Of a stretch of 64,000 nt of DNA, positions 33,518-42,826 are shown one piece after another. Positions within the stretch are counted from its first letter, which is position 1; each line of letters begins with the position of its first letter. Under the pieces are notes generated by a model. That model was not told the origin of the DNA. It did no database searches and worked only from the letters and a program-made list of their open reading frames with translations. Position numbers and translations under genes: made by a program. Source of the DNA: Pseudomaricurvus alcaniphilus (GTDB lineage Bacteria > Pseudomonadota > Gammaproteobacteria > Pseudomonadales > Cellvibrionaceae); the NCBI RefSeq assembly GCF_011440395.1, contig NZ_JAAOIX010000007.1, forward strand, positions 186,001-250,000. Direction: 5' to 3'.

Positions 33518-34090
33518 ATGACCCGAGACTTTGCCAAAAAGCCCCGCCCGGCGCCCAAAAACAAACCCAGGAACAAGCCCGCAGCCGCCACTTCAAGTCG
33601 GGTGCCGGCCTGGATATGGCTGGTCACCGGCGCCGTGTTGGGGGCCTTTATTACATTTCTGGCCTATCTGTCCGGGATCGCCCCCCAACAATTGGCCGAC
33701 CCTGGCCAGGGGCAGCGCTCGCCTGCGGCGAAACCGGCAACAGAAGTCCCCAAGCCGCGCTTCGACTTTTACACCCTGCTAAAAGAGAGCGAAATTGAAG
33801 TCAAGCCCCCCACCAGCCCAGCCAAGGCGCCCGGCAGCAACAACCCCGACGAAGAGTTTATCCTGCAGGTTGGCTCTTTTAAAAAGCTGGCGGACGCTGA
33901 TCGACTGCGCGCCGAACTGATTCTTCTGAACCTGGACGCCCAGGTGGAAACCGTCACCGTGCGCAACGGCCAGACCTGGCACCGGGTACTGGTGGGGCCC
34001 TACTACAGCAGTTCTACCGTGGCCCGGGCGCGCAGCGTACTGGCGTCCAACGACATCAACCCGCTGCTGCTCAAGCGCCCGCGTCACTAA
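33518..34090 (+). CDS. FtsN-like membrane protein with SPOR domain
   Basis: The 190-residue protein has a basic, Pro/Lys-rich cytoplasmic tail (1-30), one membrane span (about 31-52, WIWLVTGAVLGAFITFLAYL), a periplasmic linker with a RFDFYTLL motif also found near the membrane in FtsN-like proteins, and a C-terminal SPOR domain (about 113-186) starting FILQVGSFKKLADADRLRAEL and ending VGPYYSSSTVARARSVL. SPOR domains bind septal peptidoglycan. Its place just before hslVU matches the SPOR gene of Pseudomonas. A division role is inferred, not shown. Confidence 0.85.
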   Translation: MTRDFAKKPRPAPKNKPRNKPAAATSSRVPAWIWLVTGAVLGAFITFLAYLSGIAPQQLADPGQGQRSPAAKPATEVPKPRFDFYTLLKESEIEVKPPTSPAKAPGSNNPDEEFILQVGSFKKLADADRLRAELILLNLDAQVETVTVRNGQTWHRVLVGPYYSSSTVARARSVLASNDINPLLLKRPRH

Positions 34091-34190
34091 CTGCCCGGCC
34101 TTAATCACAGCGCAGCAGAGCACAGGTAAGAGCTGGTAAATGCTAACCCGGCCCCGTCCGTGAGGCCGGCTGCCGGCAGGCCAATGACCC

Positions 34191-34224
34191 GAATTGGCGC
34201 CAATTCAAGGGAGGCAACCTTGAA
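34191..34224. promoter_or_regulatory. Palindrome and dyad overlapping the hslV promoter
   Basis: GAATTGGCGCCAATTC (34191-34206) is a perfect 16-bp palindrome. It overlaps a second dyad, TTCAAGG (34204-34210) with CCTTGAA (34218-34224), whose right half is the -35 box of the sigma-32-like promoter. This looks like an operator, but I cannot name a regulator. Confidence 0.5.
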
Positions 34225-34246
34225 TCCGCCAGATTCAACCCCATGT
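34219..34246 (+). promoter_or_regulatory. Sigma-32-like heat-shock promoter of hslVU
   Basis: CTTGAA (34219-34224), 14-nt spacer, CCCCATGT (34239-34246). This fits the known sigma-32 pattern CTTGAAA / CCCCATnT closely, and hslVU is a classical sigma-32 operon. The expected 5' UTR is about 100 nt and holds a small stem (34278-34284 with 34291-34298, one bulge). Confidence 0.75.
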
Positions 34247-34351
34247 TGCTGCAAACGCCTGCGCAAACAAGCTGGCCGTCGGCGCCAAACCGCCGGACAC
34301 TATGCACCGGATTGGACTGGCACAGGTTTGATGACTGATTGAGGATTCACA

Positions 34352-34900
34352 GTGGAACAATATCGAGGCACCACCATTTTGTCCGTGCGCCGCAACGGCA
34401 AGGTTGTAATCGGCGGCGACGGCCAGGTATCCATGGGCAACACGGTTATGAAGGGCAATGCCCGCAAGGTGCGACGCCTGTACAACAACCAGGTTCTGGC
34501 GGGATTCGCCGGCGGCACCGCCGATGCCTTTACCCTGTTCGAACGCTTTGAGGCCAAGCTGGAATCCCACAATGGGCAACTGGTGCGCGCCGCAGTTGAG
34601 CTGGCCAAGGACTGGCGCACCGACCGCGCCCTGCGCCGGCTGGAAGCCCTGCTGGCAGTGGCGGACAAGGACGCCTCGCTGATCATCACTGGCAATGGCG
34701 ACGTCATCCAGCCGGAGCAGGACCTGATCGCCATCGGCTCGGGCGGCCCCTTCGCCCAATCCGCCGCCCGCGCCCTGCTGGAAAACACCGAGATGGAAGC
34801 CCGGGATATTGTCAGCAAAAGCCTCGGCATCGCCGGCGACATCTGTGTGTTCACCAACCACAACCACACCATTGAAGAGCTCGATTACCAGAGCAACTGA
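34352..34900 (+). CDS. hslV: ATP-dependent protease subunit HslV
   Basis: Peptidase core of the HslVU protease, a threonine protease related to the proteasome beta subunit. The start is a GTG with GAGGA about 8 nt upstream, giving [19 protein letters not shown]. The nucleophile is therefore Thr7 after a six-residue propeptide; in E. coli only Met is removed. [38 protein letters not shown] and [16 protein letters not shown] match the family along the full 182 residues. Followed by hslU after 41 nt. Confidence 0.97.
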   Translation: MEQYRGTTILSVRRNGKVVIGGDGQVSMGNTVMKGNARKVRRLYNNQVLAGFAGGTADAFTLFERFEAKLESHNGQLVRAAVELAKDWRTDRALRRLEALLAVADKDASLIITGNGDVIQPEQDLIAIGSGGPFAQSAARALLENTEMEARDIVSKSLGIAGDICVFTNHNHTIEELDYQSN

Positions 34901-34941
34901 TGCCGGCCAGACCGCAGCAACAACTTGAGAAAGGTTACCCA

Positions 34942-36261
34942 ATGCCAGATATGACCCCCAGGGAAATCGTCCACGAGCTGGACAAACACATTATTGGCCA
35001 GGCCGACGCCAAGCGCGCAGTGGCCATCGCCTTGCGCAATCGTTGGCGCCGCATGCAGCTCGACGAGAGCCTGCGCAACGAAATCACACCGAAAAACATT
35101 CTTATGATCGGCCCCACCGGCGTGGGTAAAACCGAAATCGCCCGGCGCCTGGCAAAGCTCGCCAACGCCCCGTTTTTAAAGGTTGAAGCCACCAAGTTTA
35201 CCGAGGTCGGCTATGTCGGTCGCGACGTGGAATCCATTATCCGCGACCTGGTTGACGGCTCCATCAAGATGCACCGCGAACAGGAGATGAAGAAGGTCGA
35301 GCACCGCGCCTCGGACGCCGCCGAGGAGCGCATTCTCGACGCCCTGTTGCCACCGGCACGGGGCGATGAACCAAAAGAGGGTAGCGAGTCCACCACCCGG
35401 CAGATCTTCCGCAAGAAGCTGCGCCAGGGCGAACTGGACGACAAAGAGATAGAGATAGAGCTCGCTGCCGCCGCGGTGGGCGTGGAAATCATGGCCCCGC
35501 CGGGCATGGAGGACATGACCAACCAGCTGCAGAATATGTTTTCCTCCCTGTCCTCGAAAAAGACCCGCACCAGCAAGCTGACGGTAAAACAGGCCTTCAA
35601 GCAACTGCGCGACGAGGAGGCGGCCAAGCTGGTGAACGAGGAAAACCTGAAAGCCAACGCCATCCAGGCGGCGGAGCAGAACGGCATTGTCTTCCTCGAT
35701 GAAATCGACAAGGTGGCCAAGCGCAGCGAGAGCACCGGTGGCGACGTTTCCCGCGAGGGTGTACAGCGCGACCTGCTGCCCCTGATCGAGGGCTGCACCG
35801 TCAGCACCAAACACGGCATGATTAAAACCGATCATATCCTGTTTATCGCCAGCGGCGCCTTTCACCTGGCCAAGCCCTCGGACCTGATTCCGGAACTGCA
35901 GGGTCGCCTGCCGATTCGGGTGGAACTGGGGGCCCTGACCCCGGACGACTTCGAGCGCATTCTGACCGAGCCCGACGCCTCCCTGACGGAACAGCAAATT
36001 GCCCTGCTCAACACCGAGGGTACCCACCTCAGCTTCACCAGTGACGGCATTCGCCGCATCGCCGAGACCGCCTACGAGGTCAATGAGCGCACCGAAAACA
36101 TCGGCGCCCGTCGCCTCCACACCATTATGGAAAGATTGCTCGAAGACGTCTCATTCAGTGCCAGTGACGGCGAAAAAACGGTCACTATCGACGCCCACTA
36201 CGTTGACGAACACCTGGGCGAACTGGCTCGCAACGAAGACCTCAGTCGCTTTATCCTCTGA
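34942..36261 (+). CDS. hslU: ATP-dependent protease ATPase subunit HslU
   Basis: AAA+ unfoldase that feeds HslV. From the ATG at 34942 ([20 protein letters not shown]) the protein has 439 residues; an in-frame ATG at 34900 adds 14 non-conserved residues and overlaps hslV. Seen: P-loop GPTGVGKT at 57-64, the pore motif GYVG, the I-domain (about 110-240), Walker [14 protein letters not shown], sensor region [20 protein letters not shown] and the conserved C-terminal end LSRFIL that docks in HslV. Its TGA overlaps the ATG of the next gene. Confidence 0.98.
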   Translation: MPDMTPREIVHELDKHIIGQADAKRAVAIALRNRWRRMQLDESLRNEITPKNILMIGPTGVGKTEIARRLAKLANAPFLKVEATKFTEVGYVGRDVESIIRDLVDGSIKMHREQEMKKVEHRASDAAEERILDALLPPARGDEPKEGSESTTRQIFRKKLRQGELDDKEIEIELAAAAVGVEIMAPPGMEDMTNQLQNMFSSLSSKKTRTSKLTVKQAFKQLRDEEAAKLVNEENLKANAIQAAEQNGIVFLDEIDKVAKRSESTGGDVSREGVQRDLLPLIEGCTVSTKHGMIKTDHILFIASGAFHLAKPSDLIPELQGRLPIRVELGALTPDDFERILTEPDASLTEQQIALLNTEGTHLSFTSDGIRRIAETAYEVNERTENIGARRLHTIMERLLEDVSFSASDGEKTVTIDAHYVDEHLGELARNEDLSRFIL

Positions 36262-36644
36262 TGAGTACTGCACCGAGCAAGATCAAGCTGCACCGGCAGA
36301 GCCGCACCCTCGAAGTACAAATGGGGGATAACACCTATCACCTGCCGGCCGAGCTATTGCGCGTGCACTCGCCCTCGGCTGAGGTGCGCGGCCACGGCCC
36401 CGGCCAGGAGGTGCTGGTGTACGGCAAAAAACACGTCACCATCGAGCGCCTCGAAGCCACGGGCAACTATGGTATACGAATTGTTTTCGGCGACGGTCAC
36501 GACTCCGGCATTTTCACCTGGGATTACCTGGCCAAACTCGGCCAGGAGCAGGAATCCCTGATGCAAGCCTACGAGCAGGCACTGCACGACGCCGGCCGCA
36601 CCCGCGAGCCCGACACCCAGGTGGTGAAACTGCTGGACCCCTAG
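36261..36644 (+). CDS. DUF971 family protein
   Basis: The 127-residue protein belongs to the DUF971 (gamma-butyrobetaine-hydroxylase N-terminal-like) group: IKLHRQSRTLEV, the YHLPAELLRVHSPSAEVRGH segment and YGIRIVFGDGHDSGIFTWDYL are the family hallmarks. The biochemical role is not established; similar domains are linked to iron-sulfur handling in some proteins. Start ATG overlaps the hslU stop by one base (TGATG), so it is translationally coupled to hslU, the same order as in Pseudomonas. Confidence 0.88.
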   Translation: MSTAPSKIKLHRQSRTLEVQMGDNTYHLPAELLRVHSPSAEVRGHGPGQEVLVYGKKHVTIERLEATGNYGIRIVFGDGHDSGIFTWDYLAKLGQEQESLMQAYEQALHDAGRTREPDTQVVKLLDP

Positions 36645-36726
36645 CTGAACCCCTGGTGTAGCCCAGGTGTAGCCCCCGGTCACAGGACCGCCAATTGAGC
36701 CGCTAATCCGGCCCGCGCAACAGTCA

Positions 36727-36755
36727 CTGGCATTCACCCCTGTGACGGGTACAAT
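36727..36755 (+). promoter_or_regulatory. Putative promoter of ubiE
   Basis: CTGGCA (36727-36732), 17-bp spacer, TACAAT (36750-36755), then AGCCGGC. 43 nt before the ubiE ATG; the best-matching of the three promoters that share this -10/discriminator. Confidence 0.55.
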
Positions 36756-36797
36756 AGCCGGCGTTATTGCACAGCCCTATTGTAGAGAGAAGCGCAG

Positions 36798-37559
36798 ATG
36801 AGCGATCGCCGCCAGGATAAAAAAACCACGCACTTTGGCTTTAAGGAAGTCCCGGTCGAAGACAAGGCCAGCCGGGTCGCGGAGGTATTTCACTCCGTCG
36901 CCGGCAAGTACGACCTGATGAACGACCTGATGTCCGGCGGCGTCCACCGCCTCTGGAAGCGCTTTACCATCGAGGTCTCCGGTGTGCGCCGGGGCCATAA
37001 GGTGCTGGATATCGCCGGTGGCACCGGCGACCTGAGCTATAAATTTTCGCGCCTGGTGGGCCCCGACGGGCTGGTGGTGCTGGCCGACATCAACGACTCC
37101 ATGCTCAAGGTCGGCCGCGACCGCCTCACCGACCGCGGTATCAGCGGCAACCTGGTGGTAAGCCAGGCAGACGCCCAGCAGCTGCCGTTTCCCGACAATA
37201 CCTTTGACTGTATTACCATTGCCTTTGGCCTGCGCAACGTCACCGATAAGGATATGGCCCTGCGCTCCATGTTGCGGGTATTAAAGCCCGGTGGCCGGCT
37301 GTTGGTACTGGAATTTTCCAAACCCCGCAGCGAGCTGCTGAACAAGGCCTACGATACCTATTCCTTCCGCCTGCTGCCGCTGATGGGCAAACTGGTGGCC
37401 AACGACTCGGACAGCTACAGCTATCTGGCCGAGTCGATCCGCATGCATCCGGACCAGGCCACCCTCAAACAGATGATGGAAGACGCCGGTTTCAGCAACT
37501 GTGACTATCACGACCTGACGGGCGGCATCGTCGCCCTGCACAAAGGCACCAAGCCCTGA
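36798..37559 (+). CDS. ubiE: Demethylmenaquinone / 2-methoxy-6-polyprenyl-benzoquinol C-methyltransferase UbiE
   Basis: SAM-dependent C-methylation in ubiquinone (and menaquinone) synthesis. The 253 residues start with the family segment [20 protein letters not shown] and contain [19 protein letters not shown], the SAM site [32 protein letters not shown] and [19 protein letters not shown] precedes the ATG. It heads a ubiE-ubiJ-ubiB set with gaps of 73 and 11 nt. Confidence 0.97.
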   Translation: MSDRRQDKKTTHFGFKEVPVEDKASRVAEVFHSVAGKYDLMNDLMSGGVHRLWKRFTIEVSGVRRGHKVLDIAGGTGDLSYKFSRLVGPDGLVVLADINDSMLKVGRDRLTDRGISGNLVVSQADAQQLPFPDNTFDCITIAFGLRNVTDKDMALRSMLRVLKPGGRLLVLEFSKPRSELLNKAYDTYSFRLLPLMGKLVANDSDSYSYLAESIRMHPDQATLKQMMEDAGFSNCDYHDLTGGIVALHKGTKP

Positions 37560-37632
37560 ACCCGGCACTGCCTTCGGGCCCTGACCATAGCCCAAACCAC
37601 AGCCCAGCAACCCCTATGCCGTTGACCCCAGC

Positions 37633-38259
37633 ATGATAGACCCGACCCTGATCAGCGCCGCCACCGCGACTCTCGAAGCCGCCATCGACAAGGCCTTGCG
37701 CTACGACCCGGCGACCCGCCAGCGGCTGCAGCAGCTGGCGGGAAAGAGTCTCGCCATCGAGCTGACCGAACTGCAGTTGACCCTCGGCGTCTATTTTGAA
37801 GAGCAGGGCATCGCGCTCAGCACCCATATCGAAGAGCCCAGCACCCGCCTCAAGGGCAGCCTGCCGGCCCTGCTGCTGATTGCCCGGGATCCGGGTACCA
37901 GCCTGGCCCAGGCGGGGGTTGAGGCCGAGGGCGATACCAGTGTGTTGCTGGCCGTGCGGGACATCGGCAGTGACCTGGAGCTGGATTGGGAGGAGGCGCT
38001 CAACGACTGGCTCGGAGACGTGGCCGGCCACCAACTGGCCCAGGTACTGCGCGGCCAGGTCAACTGGCTGCGCGAGCGGGCCAACAGCGGCCGGCGGCTG
38101 GTGGGTGAGTTCCTGACCGAAGAATTGCGCGCCGTTCCCAGCCCCAGTGAACTACAGCACTTTAGCGAGCAGGTAGACCAACTGCGCCTGGCCAGCGATC
38201 GCCTGCAAGCGCGCTTCGACCGCCTGCGCGACCTCCTCAGCAACTCCGGCTCGGCCTAG
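37633..38259 (+). CDS. ubiJ: Ubiquinone biosynthesis accessory factor UbiJ
   Basis: Lipid-binding (SCP2 domain) factor of the soluble Ubi complex that carries ubiquinone intermediates. The 208 residues show an N-terminal SCP2-like domain (about 1-110) and a C-terminal coiled coil (about 165-203, [20 protein letters not shown]). The stretch [22 protein letters not shown] is typical of UbiJ. Position between ubiE and ubiB is the standard gammaproteobacterial order and is the strongest support. Confidence 0.92.
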   Translation: MIDPTLISAATATLEAAIDKALRYDPATRQRLQQLAGKSLAIELTELQLTLGVYFEEQGIALSTHIEEPSTRLKGSLPALLLIARDPGTSLAQAGVEAEGDTSVLLAVRDIGSDLELDWEEALNDWLGDVAGHQLAQVLRGQVNWLRERANSGRRLVGEFLTEELRAVPSPSELQHFSEQVDQLRLASDRLQARFDRLRDLLSNSGSA

Positions 38260-38270
38260 GGTCTCACACC

Positions 38271-39902
38271 ATGCGCACCTTGCATCGCTTCTGGCGAATC
38301 TTCTTTCTGGCGCTGCGCTATCGCCTCGATGAACTAATGCCGCAACAGCGATTGCCACTGGCCTTGCGCCTGTTGTTCAGGCTGGTCAATTTATTGCCCG
38401 CCAACCAGCTCAATCGGGGCCAGAAACTGCGCTACTTTCTGCAGGACCTGGGCCCGGTATTCGTCAAATTTGGCCAGCTGCTGTCCACCCGCCCCGACCT
38501 GGTACCGGTGGATATAGTCACTGAGCTGGATCATTTACAAGACAACGTAGCCCCGTTCGACAAGGATCAATGCCGCCAGATCGTCGAGCAGGCGCTGGGG
38601 CAGCCGGTGGCGCAACTGTTCAGCAATTTCGAGACCGAGCCGCTGGCCTCAGCCTCCGTCGCCCAGGTCCACGCGGCCCGCCTCAAAGACGGCAGGGAAG
38701 TGGTGGTCAAGGTGTTGCGGCCGGGAATCGAGGCCACTATCGAGCAGGATATCGCCCTGATGTATATCCTCGCGCGACTGGTGCAGCGCTACTCTGTGGA
38801 CGGCCAACGCCTGCGGCCGGTGGAAGTGGTGGGCGAATACGAACACACCATTCTCGATGAGCTCAATCTGCAGCGCGAAGCGGGCAACGCCTCCCAGCTG
38901 CGGCGCAACTTTACCGATTCGCCGCTGCTCTATGTGCCGGAAGTGTACTGGGAGTTCACCCGCCGCAACGTTATGGTCATGGAGCGTATTTACGGCATTC
39001 CGGTGACCGACCTGAAACAACTGCAAGCGCAAAACACCAATATGGAGTTACTGGCCGAGCGCGGTGTGGAGATTTTCTTCAAGCAGGTGTTCGAGCACAA
39101 CTTTTTCCATGCCGATATGCACCCGGGCAATATATTCGTCTCCCGCCAGCACCCCGAACAACCGCAATACATCGCCGTCGACCTGGCCATCGTCGGCTCT
39201 CTCAGCCAGTCAGACCAGTATTATATGGCGCGCAATATGCTGGCCATATTTCGCCGCGATTACCGCCTGGTGGCGGAATTGCACGTGCAGAGCGGCTGGG
39301 TGCCCGAAGACACTTCCATCGGCGAACTGGAGGCGGCCATCCGCACCGTCTGCGAACCGATTTTTGAAAAGCCGCTGAAAGAGATTTCCTTTGGCGCCAT
39401 TGTCATCAGCCTGTTCCAGACCGCACGCCGCTTCCAGATGCAGGTGCAGCCGCAACTGGTGCTGCTGCAAAAAACCCTGCTCAACATCGAGGGGCTGGGG
39501 CGCCAGCTGTACCCCGACCTGGACCTCTGGAAAACCGCGCATCCGTTCCTTGAACAGTGGATTCAGGAGCGTTATCACCCCCGCAACCTGGTCGAGCAGC
39601 TGAAGCGCTACGGCCCGGAACTGCTGGAACAGGCGCCGCAGATGCCGCACAAGCTGTCCGCCGCACTGGACCACCTGCAGGAGCTGGCCGAAGTCGCGCC
39701 GCAACTGCAGCAGGCGGCCCGGCAGATCAATCAACAGCAGCAACAGCAGCGCCGGCGCCGGCGCCAGACCCTGTTGGCCCTGGTGGCCGGAGCTGCGGCC
39801 ATCGGTACAGTCCTGCCGGTGCAGGCCATCAGCCTCGACAGCATCGCCCCGCAGACCTGGCTATTGACCGCCCTGTGCTGCTGGCTGCTGCTGAGAAACT
39901 AG
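38271..39902 (+). CDS. ubiB: UbiB, ADCK/ABC1-family ubiquinone biosynthesis protein
   Basis: Atypical kinase-fold ATPase needed for ubiquinone synthesis, membrane-bound. Seen: the KxGQ motif [17 protein letters not shown], the Ala-rich loop [15 protein letters not shown], and the HADMHPGN catalytic loop (280-287). Where relatives have DFG or DCG, this protein has Asp304-Leu-Ala ([11 protein letters not shown]): the metal-binding Asp stays, the Gly is lost. Two C-terminal membrane spans ([19 protein letters not shown] and [13 protein letters not shown]) follow a Gln/Arg-rich patch. Length 543 is normal. 11 nt after ubiJ. Confidence 0.95.
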   Translation: MRTLHRFWRIFFLALRYRLDELMPQQRLPLALRLLFRLVNLLPANQLNRGQKLRYFLQDLGPVFVKFGQLLSTRPDLVPVDIVTELDHLQDNVAPFDKDQCRQIVEQALGQPVAQLFSNFETEPLASASVAQVHAARLKDGREVVVKVLRPGIEATIEQDIALMYILARLVQRYSVDGQRLRPVEVVGEYEHTILDELNLQREAGNASQLRRNFTDSPLLYVPEVYWEFTRRNVMVMERIYGIPVTDLKQLQAQNTNMELLAERGVEIFFKQVFEHNFFHADMHPGNIFVSRQHPEQPQYIAVDLAIVGSLSQSDQYYMARNMLAIFRRDYRLVAELHVQSGWVPEDTSIGELEAAIRTVCEPIFEKPLKEISFGAIVISLFQTARRFQMQVQPQLVLLQKTLLNIEGLGRQLYPDLDLWKTAHPFLEQWIQERYHPRNLVEQLKRYGPELLEQAPQMPHKLSAALDHLQELAEVAPQLQQAARQINQQQQQQRRRRRQTLLALVAGAAAIGTVLPVQAISLDSIAPQTWLLTALCCWLLLRN

Positions 39903-39999
39903 GCGCTGCTGCGACTGGCGCGAAATTGCCACCTGCCGAAGAGAGACGGGCAGGTCCGGAGCGCAAACGGCGCCGTTATCCAAAGCCCCGGCGATGGGG

Positions 40000-40005
40000 T
40001 AGAAT
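40000..40005 (+). promoter_or_regulatory. Putative -10 element of hisI
   Basis: TAGAAT, 30 nt before the GTG start of hisI in the 132-bp gap after ubiB. A TTATCC at 18-bp spacing is a weak -35. Confidence 0.35.
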
Positions 40006-40034
40006 AACAGGATTGAATCAGTAGCGAGGCCGGC

Positions 40035-40424
40035 GTGAGCGCAACTTCTTTTCTCGACAGTATCCGCTGGACCGCAGAGGGCCTGGTGCCGGCCATTGCC
40101 CAGGACGCCGCCAGCGGCCGTATTCTGATGATGGCCTGGATGAATCGCGAAGCCCTTAGCCTGACCGTGAGTCGGGGTGAAGCCGTCTACTGGTCGCGCT
40201 CCCGGAACCAGTTGTGGCACAAGGGCGAGACCTCCGGCCACACCCAGGTGGTGAGTGAAATTCGGCTCGACTGCGATGCCGATGTAGTGGTGCTGCAGGT
40301 GCAGCAGCAGGGCGGTATGGCCTGCCACACTGGCCGCGAGTCCTGCTTTTACCGGGTCCTGCGCGACGGTGAGTGGGTCGCGGTGGACCCGGTGATCAAG
40401 GACCCCAGGGAAATTTACGGCTAG
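40035..40424 (+). CDS. hisI: Phosphoribosyl-AMP cyclohydrolase
   Basis: Third step of histidine synthesis: hydrolysis of the purine ring of PR-AMP. Stand-alone enzyme, not fused to HisE as in enterics. Start is a GTG with GAGG 5 nt upstream. The 129 residues contain [12 protein letters not shown], the Mg site DCDADVV, and the zinc-type [11 protein letters not shown] with the SHH-like WHKGETSGH. hisE follows 35 nt later; the remaining his genes are not in the window. Confidence 0.96.
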   Translation: MSATSFLDSIRWTAEGLVPAIAQDAASGRILMMAWMNREALSLTVSRGEAVYWSRSRNQLWHKGETSGHTQVVSEIRLDCDADVVVLQVQQQGGMACHTGRESCFYRVLRDGEWVAVDPVIKDPREIYG

Positions 40425-40459
40425 GGCGCATACCAGCCCCGGCAGCAAGAGTTGTGTTT

Positions 40460-40825
40460 ATGACAGATCGTTCAAATAGCAAACCACTGGCCAACGACGA
40501 TGTATTGGCCCAGCTAACCCGAATCCTGGCCGAGCGTAAAAACGCCGCTGACAGTGACAAGTCCTACGTCGCCAGTTTACACAGCAAGGGTCTCAACAAG
40601 ATCCTGGAAAAAGTGGGAGAGGAGAGCATTGAAACCATCATCGCCGCCAAGGATGCTGCCATTTCCGGCAACAACCAGGATGTTATCTACGAAACGGCGG
40701 ATCTTTGGTTTCACTCGCTTGTCATGTTGTCCCATCTGGGCGAAGATGCCAGCGCTGTGATGCAGGAGCTGGCGCGGCGCTTTAATATGTCGGGCCTGGA
40801 AGAGAAAGCGGCGCGAGCCAAATAA
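40460..40825 (+). CDS. hisE: Phosphoribosyl-ATP pyrophosphatase
   Basis: Second step of histidine synthesis, removing pyrophosphate from PR-ATP. From the ATG at 40460 the protein has 121 residues; the frame is open to 40373 but that part overlaps hisI. The all-alpha MazG-like fold is shown by [20 protein letters not shown] (the KxxEE metal site continues EESIETIIA) and [17 protein letters not shown]. Followed 24 nt later by tatA; a hisI-hisE-tatABC run is the Pseudomonas order. Confidence 0.96.
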   Translation: MTDRSNSKPLANDDVLAQLTRILAERKNAADSDKSYVASLHSKGLNKILEKVGEESIETIIAAKDAAISGNNQDVIYETADLWFHSLVMLSHLGEDASAVMQELARRFNMSGLEEKAARAK

Positions 40826-40849
40826 ATTCAATTGTAGGAGAGTGCTGTA

Positions 40850-41095
40850 ATGGGCATTGGTGGTATCAGTATCTGGCAACTGTTAATTATTCTGGCGATC
40901 GTCATCATGTTGTTTGGAACCAAGCGCTTGCGCAACCTGGGTGGCGACCTGGGCTCAGCGGTAAAGGGCTTTAAAAAAGCCATCGACGATGATTCGGACA
41001 AGGATAAAGTAGAAAACAAGACTGACCAACCCGCGGAGAAAGTCATCGAGGGTGAAGCGGAAAAAGTGAATAGCGAAAAGCAACCCCCCAAGTAA
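40850..41095 (+). CDS. tatA: Twin-arginine translocase subunit TatA
   Basis: Forms the protein-conducting oligomer of the Tat pathway. The 81 residues have a short N-terminal membrane helix ([18 protein letters not shown]), the [14 protein letters not shown] hinge and amphipathic helix, and an acidic/Lys-rich tail. TAGGAGAG is placed well before the ATG. First of tatABC; tatB starts 9 nt after the stop. Confidence 0.97.
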   Translation: MGIGGISIWQLLIILAIVIMLFGTKRLRNLGGDLGSAVKGFKKAIDDDSDKDKVENKTDQPAEKVIEGEAEKVNSEKQPPK

Positions 41096-41104
41096 GCCGC
41101 CCGC

Positions 41105-41509
41105 GTGTTCGATATCGGTTTTTTCGAGCTTTTGATTATCGGTGTTGTCGCCCTGTTGGTAATAGGCCCGGAGCGATTACCCGAGACCCTGCGTACCCTG
41201 GCCCTGTGGTGGGGGCGGCTCAAGCGCGGCCTGCAATCGACCCGCACCGAGCTGGAGCAGCACCTGGGCGCCGACGATATTCGCCGGCAGCTGCACAATG
41301 AGGACATCATGCGCCAGTTGCAGGCCACCAAGCGCGACATGGAGAGCTTGCTTGATGGCGACCCCGGCAAGTCTGCTGCAAAGCCTGCTTCAGCACCGTC
41401 CGATACCCGGCCCGAAGCCGATAAATCCGACGCACCTGCAACTCCGGCCGCGGCAGCAAAACCCGCCAGCCCGGCCAGCGGCGGCGCGGATGACAAGGGG
41501 TCGGCCTAA
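41105..41509 (+). CDS. tatB: Twin-arginine translocase subunit TatB
   Basis: Part of the TatBC signal-peptide receptor. Begins with a GTG start ([20 protein letters not shown]): the Glu8 in the membrane helix and the GPERLP hinge are TatB features that separate it from TatA. An amphipathic helix and a long charged, Ala/Pro-rich tail follow; length 134. Small gaps (9 and 12 nt) place it firmly in tatABC. Confidence 0.97.
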   Translation: MFDIGFFELLIIGVVALLVIGPERLPETLRTLALWWGRLKRGLQSTRTELEQHLGADDIRRQLHNEDIMRQLQATKRDMESLLDGDPGKSAAKPASAPSDTRPEADKSDAPATPAAAAKPASPASGGADDKGSA

Positions 41510-41521
41510 GACCGCAATTTG

Positions 41522-42292
41522 ATGACCACAGAACCCACAAACGACGCGGAAATGTCCCTGGTGCAGCACCTGATCGAGCTGCGCAACCGCCTGCTGCGCA
41601 TCCTGCTGATTGTCACCCTGATCTTCGCTGGCCTGTTTTATTTTGCCAACGATATCTACACCTTTGTCTCGGCCCCGCTACAGGAGTTGCTGCCTGCCAA
41701 CAGCACCATGATTGCCACCGAGGTGGCGTCGCCGTTCCTGACCCCCTTCAAGCTGACATTTTTTATCGCCCTGTTCCTGGCCATGCCTTTCGTGCTCTAC
41801 CAGCTGTGGGCGTTTATAGCGCCGGCCCTCTACCAACGTGAACGCCGGCTGGCGCTGCCCATTCTAATCTCCAGTATCCTGCTCTTTTACAGCGGTATCG
41901 CCTTTGCGTACTTCGTGGTCTTTCCCCTTATTTTCGGCTTCTTTACCAGCGTTGGCCCCAGCAATGTCACCGTGATGACCGATATCAGCAGTTACCTGGA
42001 CTTTGTCCTGAAGCTGTTTTTTGCGTTTGGGCTGGCGTTTGAAATCCCCATCGCCGCGGTCATCCTGATCATCGCCGGGGTCATCTCCGCCGACGACCTG
42101 GCCAAAAAGCGGCCCTATATTGTGGTCGGCTGCTTTGTCCTGGGCATGCTGCTGACGCCGCCGGATGTCATCTCCCAGGCCCTGCTGGCCATACCCATGT
42201 GGATGCTGTTTGAGGTGGGGCTGCTGTTTGGCCGTATCCTGACCCGCAAGCCGGACAGCCCGGCGGAAGAAGATCTGCCGGAAAAACACTAA
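41522..42292 (+). CDS. tatC: Twin-arginine translocase subunit TatC
   Basis: Six-span membrane core of the Tat receptor. The 256 residues contain [18 protein letters not shown] at the N-terminus (the ELR-type signal-peptide site), [37 protein letters not shown] and the LTPPDVISQ loop before the last two spans, all at normal positions. ATG at 41522 is preferred; an in-frame TTG sits one codon earlier. Last gene of the plus-strand run; dtd converges from the other side with 65 nt between. Confidence 0.97.
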   Translation: MTTEPTNDAEMSLVQHLIELRNRLLRILLIVTLIFAGLFYFANDIYTFVSAPLQELLPANSTMIATEVASPFLTPFKLTFFIALFLAMPFVLYQLWAFIAPALYQRERRLALPILISSILLFYSGIAFAYFVVFPLIFGFFTSVGPSNVTVMTDISSYLDFVLKLFFAFGLAFEIPIAAVILIIAGVISADDLAKKRPYIVVGCFVLGMLLTPPDVISQALLAIPMWMLFEVGLLFGRILTRKPDSPAEEDLPEKH

Positions 42293-42357
42293 CACTGAGG
42301 CCTGGCGACCACTAACGCAGCCGTCCTAACCGGAGAGGGCGTTACCGGGCGCTTGCT

Positions 42358-42795
42358 TCAGGTTTCCAAGAGGAAGGTTACCGGACCGTCGTTAACCAGC
42401 GCTACTTGCATATCCGCCGCAAACACGCCACTGGCGACTCGGGGGTGGCGACTCGCCAGCTCGGCCACAAAGCGGTTATACAGCGCTTCCGCCCGCTCCG
42501 GCGCTGCCGCACTGGAAAAGCCCGGGCGCAAGCCCTTGCCAGTGTCAGCGGCGAGGGTAAACTGGGACACTACCAACACCCCGCCTTCGATATCCGCAAC
42601 GCTCAGGTTCATCTTGCCGTCGGCATCCGGGAAGACCCGGTAATTAAGCAGCTTGTGCAGCAACTTGTCGAGGCTGGCCTCGTTATCCTCGCGCTCGACC
42701 CCGAGCAGCAATAACAGGCCGCGATCAATGCGGCCTACCTCTGCACCGGCCACCCTGACGCTGGCCTCACTGACCCGCTGAATCAAACCTTTCAT
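42358..42795 (-). CDS. dtd: D-aminoacyl-tRNA deacylase
   Basis: Removes D-amino acids and misacylated Gly from tRNA. The two active-site motifs are present: SQFTLA at residues 77-82 and NDGPVTF at 135-141 (the cross-subunit Gly-Pro motif). [15 protein letters not shown] is the standard N-terminus, length 145. It is 31 nt after pip on the minus strand, a pair also seen in Pseudomonas. Confidence 0.97.
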   Translation of the reverse strand: MKGLIQRVSEASVRVAGAEVGRIDRGLLLLLGVEREDNEASLDKLLHKLLNYRVFPDADGKMNLSVADIEGGVLVVSQFTLAADTGKGLRPGFSSAAAPERAEALYNRFVAELASRHPRVASGVFAADMQVALVNDGPVTFLLET

Positions 42796-42826
42796 CTAGC
42801 GCTTCGCCCGAACTGTGTTGCCGGGC

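Noticed and set aside
34160-34342. 60-codon plus-strand frame before hslV
   Set aside because: Runs over the palindrome and the sigma-32-like promoter; Arg/Cys-rich random composition.
35176-36120. 314-codon minus-strand frame inside hslU
   Set aside because: Complement of a highly conserved gene; no domain seen.
36654-36675. Direct repeat GGTGTAGCCC twice after the DUF971 gene
   Set aside because: Only two 11-bp units next to the stop codon; too short to rank as a finding.
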